7,469 nucleotides of DNA from Bryobacteraceae bacterium (GTDB lineage: Bacteria; Acidobacteriota; Terriglobia; Bryobacterales; Bryobacteraceae): positions 1-7,469 of the forward strand of contig JASHQT010000168.1 of the NCBI GenBank assembly GCA_030039005.1, written 5' to 3'. Made by a program: the position numbers and the translations under genes. The notes below the pieces were generated by a model. That model searched no databases, was not told the origin of the DNA, and saw only the letters and a list, made by a program, of their open reading frames with translations. Positions 1 to 6,571 of the stretch are shown piece after piece. Numbering within the stretch: position 1 is the first letter of the stretch; every line of letters starts with the position of its first letter.

Positions 1-2030
1 TTGCGTGCGACGCCGAGGACCACGTAAGTGTGGGACTCATCGCGAAGAAGTTTTCCAACGGGGTCTTGCCGCGAGAAGAAGCTCTGCTGCGCTGTTTCAT
101 CGATGACCACGGGAATGGCGCCCGAAGCTGGGTTACGGTCGAGCTCGCTGAATTCGCGGCCCCGCACCAGCGGTACGCCCAACGTGGAGAAGTAACCCAG
201 TCCGATGCGCTGCCTCACCGCGTCCCGCAGGAGATCCCCGTACGCTCCGGGGACGGAAAAATGGACGTTGGGGGCAGTCGATACGATGTCGGCAAACGGG
301 ACTGCGTCGGCCAGGGTCACGGCATGAACGCTGGCGAGTTTCGATAAATCGCGGGGAAGTTTTTCGTACAGGGCCGCTGTCTGCTCCTTGGAATAGCCGT
401 CCCGGCTCGGATCGAGTTGAAAGAGATCGACGCCGCGGGTGTCGAAGCCAGGATCCATCCGATAGCTTCTTCCAAATCCGAAGATGATATAGCCGGTGAC
501 CAGCAATAAGGTCAACGAGCCCGCCACCTGATAAACCACCAGCAAGTTGCGGAGCCCGAAGCGCCGGTAGCCGCGCAGCGGAGTCAACGCGCCTTGCTTC
601 AGTGTGGTGGCGACGTCGGTGCGCGTGGTGGCCAGTGCGGGCGCGAGGCCGAATCCGACGCCCGTGATCAACGCGACCGCCAGCGTCAGCAGTAACACGC
701 CGAGGTCCGGGCGCAGGGAGGCCAGGTTCGCCTGCAAGAAAAGGGAAGAAACCAGCCTGGATGTGAACACCTGATTGGCCAGCAAATAAGCCAGAACGAA
801 TCCTCCGGCGCCGCCCGCGAGTGAAATGATGATGCTTTCGGTTAGCAGTTGGCGTATCAGGCGAAAGCGCCCCGCGCCCACCGAAAGGCGAATGGCGATC
901 TCCTTGCGGCGTTGTGCGCTGCGCGCGAGCAGCAAATTGGCGAGATTGGCGCAGGCCAGCGACAATACCAGCCCCAGCAACACGGAAATATAGGCGAACA
1001 CCATCGCACGTGCCGCGGCCGGCAGCGGAGCGATGCCATTCACGGATAGAAAGCGGACATGGCGCGCGCTGTGAACGTTGCCGGCGCCCGGTTTCTCCAG
1101 GTCGAGCCGCTGCGTCACGGCATCGAGTGTCGCTTCCACGGTCCGTGGATTCGAACCGGGCGCGAGGCGGATTACGACGTGGCAGGCCTGCGGCTTCGCG
1201 TTCGCGGCCAGTTCCGGCGCAATGGACGCGCCGGAAGTCACGGGCACGAACAGGTCTGCTGCCTGGATCGGCCACACCCCATGAAAATCCTGGGGCGCGA
1301 CACCAAGCACAGTCGTCAGGTGGCCATCGACGCGAAGAGCCTGCCCGATCGCTTGCGGGTCCGAATTCAAATGCGTGCGCCAGAAGCGATCGCTGATTAC
1401 CACCACGGGAGCCGTCTCCGGTTGCGCGCCGCCGGCCTGAAAGAAGCGCCCTTGCTCGGGCAACATTCCTAATACTGAAAAATATTCAGGAGAAACCACC
1501 AGACCGAAAAGGCGCTCCGATCTGGTGTCTTTCTCGCTCTCTCTCACGACGGCGAATGGGACGGCATCAGTGAACGCCGCTGCGGACGCCACTCCCTGCT
1601 GTTCGCGGTAGCGCTCGAAGTAGGTATAGGGCACCGGCGTATCCAGACCAATCAGGCCGGCGCGATTCGTTACGCCCGCCGGTGGATGCATAATCAGCCC
1701 GTTGAACTCGCCGAAGAAAAAGCTGCACACGCCGATTCCAATCGTCAGAGAGAAGATTCCGACGGCCGCGTATCCCGGCGATTTCGCGAGCATCCGCAGC
1801 GCGTATTTGGTATCGGCGCGAAGTTCCGAGAGATATTCGGCGGCCAGGCGCAGCGCGATATCGGCGAGCAGCCGGACCAATCCCCAAATGCCATGCCGGC
1901 GCCAGATTTCGGGCGCGGCATCCACGCCCGCGCGCTCCAGGTCCTCGCCGTAGAGCACCTGAAATTCGTGGGGGAAGGCGCGGGCGAGCGCGCGGTACAG
2001 GCGCAGAGAAAATTTGACCTGATCGCGCAT
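1..2030 (-). CDS. MacB/FtsX-like ABC permease of the acidobacterial duplicated orphan permease (ADOP) type, copy 1; 3' end off the left edge
   Basis: Reading the minus strand from the ATG at 2030 gives 676 uninterrupted residues to the window edge; the paralogue next door has 900, so about 225 C-terminal residues are missing. In order: a cytoplasmic ADOP prefix (1-80, LRLYRALARAFPHEFQ), a first membrane helix (about 87-112), a MacB-type periplasmic domain (about 113-340), an FtsX core with helices near 345-370, 399-422 and 442-465, another helix near 497-519, then the start of the second periplasmic domain. The loop RRKEIAIRLSVGAGRFRLIR (374-393) sits where MacB has its coupling helix. The second FtsX core lies outside the window. 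Family members are inner-membrane permeases thought to act on envelope substrates; the substrate is unknown. The gene starts 12 bases after its upstream paralogue and is surely cotranscribed with it. A different long frame at 133-1275 on the same strand is only a shadow. Confidence 0.93.
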   Translation of the reverse strand, partial: MRDQVKFSLRLYRALARAFPHEFQVLYGEDLERAGVDAAPEIWRRHGIWGLVRLLADIALRLAAEYLSELRADTKYALRMLAKSPGYAAVGIFSLTIGIGVCSFFFGEFNGLIMHPPAGVTNRAGLIGLDTPVPYTYFERYREQQGVASAAAFTDAVPFAVVRESEKDTRSERLFGLVVSPEYFSVLGMLPEQGRFFQAGGAQPETAPVVVISDRFWRTHLNSDPQAIGQALRVDGHLTTVLGVAPQDFHGVWPIQAADLFVPVTSGASIAPELAANAKPQACHVVIRLAPGSNPRTVEATLDAVTQRLDLEKPGAGNVHSARHVRFLSVNGIAPLPAAARAMVFAYISVLLGLVLSLACANLANLLLARSAQRRKEIAIRLSVGAGRFRLIRQLLTESIIISLAGGAGGFVLAYLLANQVFTSRLVSSLFLQANLASLRPDLGVLLLTLAVALITGVGFGLAPALATTRTDVATTLKQGALTPLRGYRRFGLRNLLVVYQVAGSLTLLLVTGYIIFGFGRSYRMDPGFDTRGVDLFQLDPSRDGYSKEQTAALYEKLPRDLSKLASVHAVTLADAVPFADIVSTAPNVHFSVPGAYGDLLRDAVRQRIGLGYFSTLGVPLVRGREFSELDRNPASGAIPVVIDETAQQSFFSRQDPVGKLLRDESHTYVVLGVAR
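1801..2030 (-). repeat. Paralogous repeat, copy A: first ~230 bases of permease copy 1
   Basis: Aligned without gaps against 4516-4745, this segment shows about 26 differences in 230 bases by eye (roughly 89% identity), with silent positions also largely conserved. It encodes the cytoplasmic prefix. Similarity falls sharply just downstream, at the first membrane helix and periplasmic domain. Confidence 0.85.
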
Positions 2031-2037
2031 ACGTAGG

Positions 2038-2044
2038 CTCACCT
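2038..2044 (-). promoter_or_regulatory. Ribosome binding site AGGTGAG of permease copy 1
   Basis: AGGTGAG overlaps the TAG stop of copy 2 and sits 7 bases before the ATG at 2030. The linker between it and the start, CCTACGT, nearly equals the CCTACGA before copy 2, supporting both the start choice and a shared origin of the two leaders. Confidence 0.8.
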
Positions 2045-4745
2045 ATTGCTCGCGCAGAGCCGCCAAAGGGTCGATTCGCGACGAGCGGCGAGCCGGAACG
2101 TAGCAGGCGAGCAGCGCGAGCGAAGCCAGCAGCAGCGGCGCGCCAATGAGCAGAAGGGGATCGTGCGCGCTCGATGAGAACGCGTCCCCGACTTCATGCG
2201 TGATCGCCGAAAGCGCACGCGAGATGGCCCAGGCGCCGAAGTATCCGAGCACCGAGCCGGCAATCACCAGGATGCTGCCTTCCTTCATCACCAGGGCGAG
2301 GATCTGTCCGCGTCGCGCGCCCAGCGCCACTCGAATTCCGATCTCTTTGCTGCGGCGCGCAACGGCATAAGCGGTTACACCGGCGAGGCCAATGCAGGAG
2401 AGAATCAACCCGAAGAGCCCGATGCTGCCGTAAATAGCGCTGGACGTTTCCACGTTGGTATTCACCTGGTGCACGCGATCGGTGACGGTCGACACATTGA
2501 ACACCGTAACGCGCGCGTCGAGCGATGCGATCTCGCCGGTGACGGTCTCAACGACGTTGGAACCGGGCTTGCCGCGAACAATTAGCGTATCGTTCGGGAG
2601 CAGCGGGCCGGCCGGCGTCAGGTCAGCGTCCATCCGTGGAGCGGCGGAATTGGACGCGCCGAACGGAACGAATACGACGGCCGGTGGTTTTGCGGAAACG
2701 AGAGCTGACTTCTGGTCCGGAACCACGCCAACAACGGTGTAGGTGGCATTGTCGTCATGAAACGTTCGTCCCACGGGCCCATCTTGGCCGAAGAATTCGC
2801 TCGCGCCGGTTTGGTTCAAAATCGCGGGGATCGCTCCGGAGGCGGCGGATTCATCGACATCCGTAAACTCCCGGCCGCGCAGCGGCGCGATGCCAAGCGT
2901 GGAAAAATATCGCGCGCCCACGCGTTCCCGGTCCGCATCCCGCAAAAGTTTGCTGCCTGGAACGCCCGCGATGTAGAAGTGAAACTTCGGTGATGCGCCT
3001 AAGACCGAAAGGAACGGCACGCTTTCGGCGAACGTCACGCCCTGAATGGCCGGATTGCGCGACAAGCGCTCGGAAATTTGTTTGTAGAGTTGCGCGGTGG
3101 CGCCGGGGGAATAGCCGTCGTGCGCCGGGTCGAGCTGGAAGAGGGCCAATCGGGTGGTGTCGAACCCCAGGTTCACTTGTGAAACCTTGGCGAACCCAAG
3201 AACGATGAATCCAGCGACGAACAGCAGCGCGAGTGAAGCGGCCACTTGGTAGGCGACGAACAGGTTGCGAATTCCGAAGCGGCGGTACCCGCGAAGCGGT
3301 GCGAACGAGCCTTCTTTGAGCGTGGCCGCGACGTCGGTGCGGGTGATGTGCAGCGCGGGCGCAATTCCGAAGCCCACGCCGGTAAGAAACGCGATCGCGA
3401 GCGCCACCAGCAGCACGTGCAGATCCGGCCGTAGATTGGCGTCGGCCACCTGAATCGCGAAGCTGCGCGACCACACCACGCTCGCCAGCCAATAGGACAT
3501 TGCGAATCCCGCGAGGCCGCCCGCGAGCGACAGGATCACGCTTTCCGTGAGGAGCTGGCGCACCAGGCGAAAACGCCCGGCGCCCACCGATAGCCGGACG
3601 GCGATTTCCTTGCGGCGTGCCGTGCTGCGCGCTAAGAGCAGGTTCGCCAGATTGGTGCAGGCCAGCGAGAGTATGAGGCCGAAAAGTATTCCGACGAAAA
3701 TATACGCCACGCCGGTCTCCTCGGGGCTGGCCTGTTCGTAGCCGTTCACAGAGATCAGTTGCAAATGCCGGCTCTTGTGGTCGCGGGCTTGCCGCGGATT
3801 CTCGTCGTCCAAATGCCGCGTGATCACGTCGAGCGAGGCCGCGAGCTTGGAGCGCGGAATCGATGCGGGCATTCGTAATACAACGTGCCAGGCATTCGTA
3901 TCGCGCCGTTCGAGCGCGCCGCCGGCCAGTTCCGGCGCGATCGACTCGCCAGATGTGGCTGGGACAAAAACGTCCGCGGCCGTCATGGGCCAGATGCCGA
4001 GAAAACTCGGAGGAGCCACGCCCAGGATAGTGACGGCCTGGCCGTTCAGGCGCAGATTCATACCCGCGGCCTGGGGATCGGAGTGCAGATGGGTTCGCCA
4101 GAAGCGCTCGCTCACCACGATCACCGGCCGTGTGCCCGGCTTCTCCGTGTCGGGACGAAAGAAGCGGCCAATTACCGGGCGCAGTCCGAGAACGGAAAAA
4201 TAATCCGGCGAGACCAGGTCGCCGGATATGCGCTCGGATTTCGCACTCGTTCCTCCCGCGGGAGCGATGCTGAAGGGCACGCGACTGGAAAAAGCCGCGG
4301 CCTCGATTCCGAGCTGATCGCGGTAGCGCTTGTAATAGGGATAAGGAACAGGGATGTCGATCGCCGCGAGCGTTTGGGGATCGCGAACGCCGGGCAAGGG
4401 ATGGAAGACCAGCGCGGTGAAGGCGCTGTAAAAGAAGCTGCATACGCCCAGGCCGAGCGCGAGCGAAATGACGGCGACGGCCGTGAATCCGGGAGATTTT
4501 GCCAGCATGCGCAACGCGTACTTGGTATCGGCGCGAAGTTCAGAGAGATATTCGGCGGGCAGGCGCAGCGCGATATCGGCGAGCAGGCGGACCAATCCCC
4601 AAACGCCGTGGCGCCGCCAGATGTCAGGCGCGGCGTCAGCGCCCGCGCGCTCGAGGTCCGCGCCGTAAAGCACCTGAAATTCGTGGGGGAAGGCATGCGC
4701 GAGAGCGCGGTACAGGCGCAGGGAAACTTTCAGTTGATCGCTCAT
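2043..4745 (-). CDS. MacB/FtsX-like ABC permease of the ADOP type, copy 2 (complete, 900 aa)
   Basis: A complete two-module permease. Residues 1-80 are the ADOP prefix. A helix at about 87-112 leads into a MacB-like periplasmic domain (about 113-340), then an FtsX core (helices about 345-370, 398-425, 440-463) with the loop RRKEIAVRLSVGAGRFRLVR (377-396). A helix near 494-518 starts the second module, with its periplasmic part at about 520-768. The second FtsX core has helices near 770-796, 823-845 and 867-888, the loop RRSKEIGIRVALGARRGQIL (797-816) and the tail YVPARRSSRIDPLAALREQ. Eight helices and two such modules match the acidobacterial duplicated orphan permeases, which are usually not next to an ATPase gene; none is seen here. 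The ATG at 4745 is chosen over a longer in-frame extension to 4973, because that would overlap padR, lacks family similarity, and AGGAGG lies 7 bases before 4745. The start overlaps the padR stop (ATGA), implying coupling. Substrate unknown. Confidence 0.96.
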   Translation of the reverse strand: MSDQLKVSLRLYRALAHAFPHEFQVLYGADLERAGADAAPDIWRRHGVWGLVRLLADIALRLPAEYLSELRADTKYALRMLAKSPGFTAVAVISLALGLGVCSFFYSAFTALVFHPLPGVRDPQTLAAIDIPVPYPYYKRYRDQLGIEAAAFSSRVPFSIAPAGGTSAKSERISGDLVSPDYFSVLGLRPVIGRFFRPDTEKPGTRPVIVVSERFWRTHLHSDPQAAGMNLRLNGQAVTILGVAPPSFLGIWPMTAADVFVPATSGESIAPELAGGALERRDTNAWHVVLRMPASIPRSKLAASLDVITRHLDDENPRQARDHKSRHLQLISVNGYEQASPEETGVAYIFVGILFGLILSLACTNLANLLLARSTARRKEIAVRLSVGAGRFRLVRQLLTESVILSLAGGLAGFAMSYWLASVVWSRSFAIQVADANLRPDLHVLLVALAIAFLTGVGFGIAPALHITRTDVAATLKEGSFAPLRGYRRFGIRNLFVAYQVAASLALLFVAGFIVLGFAKVSQVNLGFDTTRLALFQLDPAHDGYSPGATAQLYKQISERLSRNPAIQGVTFAESVPFLSVLGASPKFHFYIAGVPGSKLLRDADRERVGARYFSTLGIAPLRGREFTDVDESAASGAIPAILNQTGASEFFGQDGPVGRTFHDDNATYTVVGVVPDQKSALVSAKPPAVVFVPFGASNSAAPRMDADLTPAGPLLPNDTLIVRGKPGSNVVETVTGEIASLDARVTVFNVSTVTDRVHQVNTNVETSSAIYGSIGLFGLILSCIGLAGVTAYAVARRSKEIGIRVALGARRGQILALVMKEGSILVIAGSVLGYFGAWAISRALSAITHEVGDAFSSSAHDPLLLIGAPLLLASLALLACYVPARRSSRIDPLAALREQ
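4516..4745 (-). repeat. Paralogous repeat, copy B: first ~230 bases of permease copy 2
   Basis: This is the partner of the segment at 1801-2030, in direct orientation 2715 bases away. The match continues a few bases past the start codon into the leader (CCTACG). It could be a substrate for recombination that deletes or fuses the two permeases. Confidence 0.85.
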
Positions 4746-5113
4746 TCGTAGGCCTCCTCGCGGCGTTTGAGCTGCCGGCGTTTCGCGCGCAGGACGTTCA
4801 CCAGCGCTCCCAAGCGCGCGCTTTCCAGATCGAGCACCTTGCGGCCGAGCGGGGTGAGCTTGTAATAGCGACGGCGCGCATCGTCGAGCTCTTCGGCCGG
4901 CCGTTCGTCCGATTCGACGATCAGCCCAGCTTCGATCAATTTCGCCAGAGCGCCATAGAGGGTCGCGGGCCACAGGCGGATTTTGCCTTCCGATCGCGCG
5001 AGAACCTCCTGCATGATCCCATAGCCATGCTGCTCTTCGGCCGCCAGCGAGAGCAGGATGTGGAACCAGTTGGTTTTGAGCGGCAGGAACGCCTCGGGAT
5101 TCTCTTTCGCCAT
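4742..5113 (-). CDS. PadR-family transcriptional regulator (acidobacterial type linked to ADOP permeases)
   Basis: A 123-residue winged helix-turn-helix protein. Visible PadR hallmarks are the N-terminal helix leading to HILLSLAAEEQHGYGIMQEV (18-37), the recognition-helix region LWPATLYGALAKLIEAGLI (47-65), the wing motif RRRYYKLTPLGRKVL (80-94), and a basic C-terminal helix rich in Arg and Lys (95-123) that would serve for dimerisation. PadR proteins are mostly repressors that let go of DNA on ligand binding or another signal; acidobacteria carry many small PadR genes beside ADOP permeases. The gene precedes two such permeases and its TGA overlaps the first permease's ATG, so it very likely controls that pair and itself. 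No good ribosome binding site precedes the ATG at 5113, and the predicted -10 box is only about 10 bases upstream, so the mRNA may be nearly leaderless. The inducing signal cannot be told from sequence. Confidence 0.95.
   Translation of the reverse strand: MAKENPEAFLPLKTNWFHILLSLAAEEQHGYGIMQEVLARSEGKIRLWPATLYGALAKLIEAGLIVESDERPAEELDDARRRYYKLTPLGRKVLDLESARLGALVNVLRAKRRQLKRREEAYE
4753..4758 (-). promoter_or_regulatory. Ribosome binding site AGGAGG of permease copy 2, inside the padR 3' end
   Basis: AGGAGG lies 7 bases before the ATG at 4745 and within the last codons of padR. It fixes the permease start and excludes the longer in-frame reading. With the ATGA stop/start overlap it suggests reinitiation by ribosomes finishing padR. 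Confidence 0.85.
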
Positions 5114-5121
5114 TGCTTCAT

Positions 5122-5143
5122 ATATATATCACAGGATATATAT
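5122..5143. promoter_or_regulatory. Candidate PadR operator: 9-bp perfect inverted repeat with 4-bp spacer
   Basis: The arms atatatatc (5122-5130) and gatatatat (5135-5143) are perfectly complementary around acag. The right half with one more base, gatatatatc (5135-5144), is itself a palindrome, and the left half is nearly so, giving two similar boxes centred 14 bases apart. This AT block stands out in GC-rich surroundings and lies just before padR. It differs from the ATGT-N8-ACAT operator described for classic PadR and LmrR proteins. Assignment to PadR is inferred from position and symmetry. Confidence 0.6.
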
Positions 5144-5152
5144 CTCTGACAA
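5123..5152 (-). promoter_or_regulatory. Predicted promoter of the padR-permease operon
   Basis: On the minus strand TTGTCA (5152-5147) matches the -35 consensus at five of six positions. After 18 bases comes TATATA (5128-5123) as a -10 box. The start point would fall near 5116-5117, about 3-5 bases before the padR ATG. The inverted repeat occupies the spacer and the -10, so a bound repressor would block RNA polymerase. The alternating AT run makes the exact -10 uncertain by a base or two. Confidence 0.5.
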
Positions 5153-5169
5153 GATCTTTTGTGGGAGGC

Positions 5170-6495
5170 CTATTCGGGCAGCTTAGCGGGCGGTTCCGGG
5201 AGCAGGAAACTCAGCCCGAGCGCGAGCACGTACACGCCAATGCCGACGACGGTGGCGGCGTGCGTGAGCCGCGATGCCGGCGAGGCGCCTGGCATTAGCG
5301 CGGCCAGGTGCGTGGTAGCGAGCGCCGCGGAAGTTCCCAGCATGCGCCCACCCACGTTGGCCGCGAATCCTTCGCCGGTGCCGCGCAAGTGCACCGGATA
5401 GACGCGCGGCAGGTAATTGCCCCAGAAGGTGAGCTGCGCCACCGTGGTGAATCCGGCCAGGAAGATGCCGACGCGAAACGCTTCCAGGCTGCGCGTGGAC
5501 ATATAAAGGAACACGATGGGAATGAGTGCGAGGCCGGGGATGAGGAACAGTCGCAGAAGCTTGCGGCGGCTGACGATGACCAGGGCGAGTGCGGCGAGCA
5601 CGATGCGTCCGGCGAGTCCACCGAATTCCTGGCTTCCTTGGACGCTCGAAATCGCTTGTCCGCGCGCGGCGGGCGCAAGCGCGGCCACTTCTTTCAAGCC
5701 GGGCGTGATCTGCGGCGATTGCTGGATGGTCCCGAACGCGGCGCCATAGGCACACGCGAACAGCAGCGCGGTGACAATGGTCACGCGGCGGAATTCGGGA
5801 TGAAACAGCTCGCGCACGCTCGGCCGTTTCAGCGTGCCTTCCAGGCGCTGGTGTTCCCATTGCGGCGATTCGGGCAGGAACGGCCGGATGATGGCGAGCG
5901 GAATAGCGGGCGCCACGCCGGCGATCAATGCGTAGCGCCAGGCGGCATGAACGCCGTAGATGGCGGGCATCGCGAGCCCCCAGCGATTAGCGGCGTAGAA
6001 CGCGCCCGCGGTAAGCACGCCGCCGAGCGATGCGAAGGCCTGGGTATAGCCGAGCACGGCCTCGCGCGTTTTCGGTTCGGGAAAAATTTCGGCCAGCCAT
6101 GCGACCGCGGCGACGAATTCCACGCAAGTTCCCGCGAAGGAAAGCGTGCGGAAGATAAGCAGAGATTCGACGCTTCCCGCGAGTCCCGAAGCGGTGGCGC
6201 AGAAGGCGTAGACCAGAATGCTGTAGGTGAGGATGCGGCGTCGTCCGAAGCGATCGGCCAGGTAACCGCCCCAGAGGCCGCAGAATCCGCCGGCGAGCGG
6301 AGGGATCCAGAACAGATAGCCGGCCCAATCGCGATATGCGGGCGTGCCGGGACGCAGATGCGCGAGGTCGGCAAGCGCGGGCTGCAGGATCAGCGGTCCA
6401 ACCAGCACGACATAAATGTCGAAGAGGAAGCCCATGGCCGCGACGGCGCAGATGGTCCATTTGACGCTGGCGGACATAAGCCGCAAGCGTAGCAT
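5170..6495 (-). CDS. MFS transporter, resembling metabolite:H+ symporters (substrate unknown)
   Basis: A 441-residue multi-helix membrane protein from the ATG at 6495. The first helix carries FDIYVV (25-30). The loop after the second helix has the MFS motif GGYLADRFGRRRIL (76-89). The first half ends in PESPQW (208-213), close to the PESPRW of sugar and metabolite:H+ porters. The second half contains YLPRVYPVHLRGTGEGFAAN (361-380), like the (F/Y)P..LR.TG.GF..N...R motif of the same group. Length and spacing fit twelve helices. The family moves small organic solutes with protons across the inner membrane; substrate and direction cannot be read here. The start is uncertain: TTG at 6519, ATG at 6495 and ATG at 6477 share a frame and none has a clear ribosome binding site. 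It ends 56 bases before padR with no terminator hairpin seen, so read-through into the padR operon is possible. It is divergent from the esterase. Confidence 0.9.
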   Translation of the reverse strand: MLRLRLMSASVKWTICAVAAMGFLFDIYVVLVGPLILQPALADLAHLRPGTPAYRDWAGYLFWIPPLAGGFCGLWGGYLADRFGRRRILTYSILVYAFCATASGLAGSVESLLIFRTLSFAGTCVEFVAAVAWLAEIFPEPKTREAVLGYTQAFASLGGVLTAGAFYAANRWGLAMPAIYGVHAAWRYALIAGVAPAIPLAIIRPFLPESPQWEHQRLEGTLKRPSVRELFHPEFRRVTIVTALLFACAYGAAFGTIQQSPQITPGLKEVAALAPAARGQAISSVQGSQEFGGLAGRIVLAALALVIVSRRKLLRLFLIPGLALIPIVFLYMSTRSLEAFRVGIFLAGFTTVAQLTFWGNYLPRVYPVHLRGTGEGFAANVGGRMLGTSAALATTHLAALMPGASPASRLTHAATVVGIGVYVLALGLSFLLPEPPAKLPE

Positions 6496-6571
6496 GCGGA
6501 TGGCGTTGGCATGCGCCAAGGCGGGATTAGGGGCCTGGCAATTTCGATATCATGAGCGGCGAGGTGCAATC
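6496..6571. promoter_or_regulatory. Divergent intergenic region between the MFS and esterase genes
   Basis: These 76 bases must hold the promoters of both divergent genes. On the plus strand TATCAT (6548-6553) resembles a -10 box, but no good -35 lies at the right distance. GAGGTG (6561-6566), five bases before the ATG at 6572, is a good ribosome binding site for the esterase. On the minus strand I find no convincing promoter or ribosome binding site for the MFS gene. If the TTG start at 6519 were real, the gap would shrink to 52 bases. Confidence 0.4.

Noticed and set aside
133..1275. 380-codon open frame on the minus strand
   Set aside because: It is a shifted reading of permease copy 1. 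It is Arg-rich with no membrane helices, while the correct frame gives a clear MacB/FtsX protein throughout.
2851..4443. 530-codon open frame on the minus strand
   Set aside because: It is an alternate frame of permease copy 2 with low-complexity Arg/Ala/Gly content and no recognisable domain, a typical GC-rich shadow.
3885..4751. Plus-strand frame whose C-terminal part resembles that of the plus-strand frame at 1686-2036
   Set aside because: The resemblance looks like a conserved protein pair, but it follows from the ~89% identical DNA of the permease 5' ends read on the opposite strand.
4746..4973. 76-residue N-terminal extension of permease copy 2
   Set aside because: It lies wholly within padR in another frame, has no counterpart in copy 1, and the AGGAGG site supports the ATG at 4745.
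5147..5162. Palindrome around aagatctt (5151-5158) as a terminator for the MFS gene
   Set aside because: The stem is short and AT-rich without a proper loop, so it would not form a stable terminator hairpin; the bases overlap the predicted -35 region instead.
5308..6492. 394-codon open frame on the plus strand, antisense to the MFS gene
   Set aside because: Its composition (Gly, Arg, Glu, Ala) reflects the complement of a hydrophobic membrane protein gene. No family is recognisable, and the minus frame has clear MFS motifs.
6506..6534. ttggca (6506-6511) as a -35 box for the esterase
   Set aside because: No -10-like hexamer lies 16-18 bases downstream (aggggc at the expected place).
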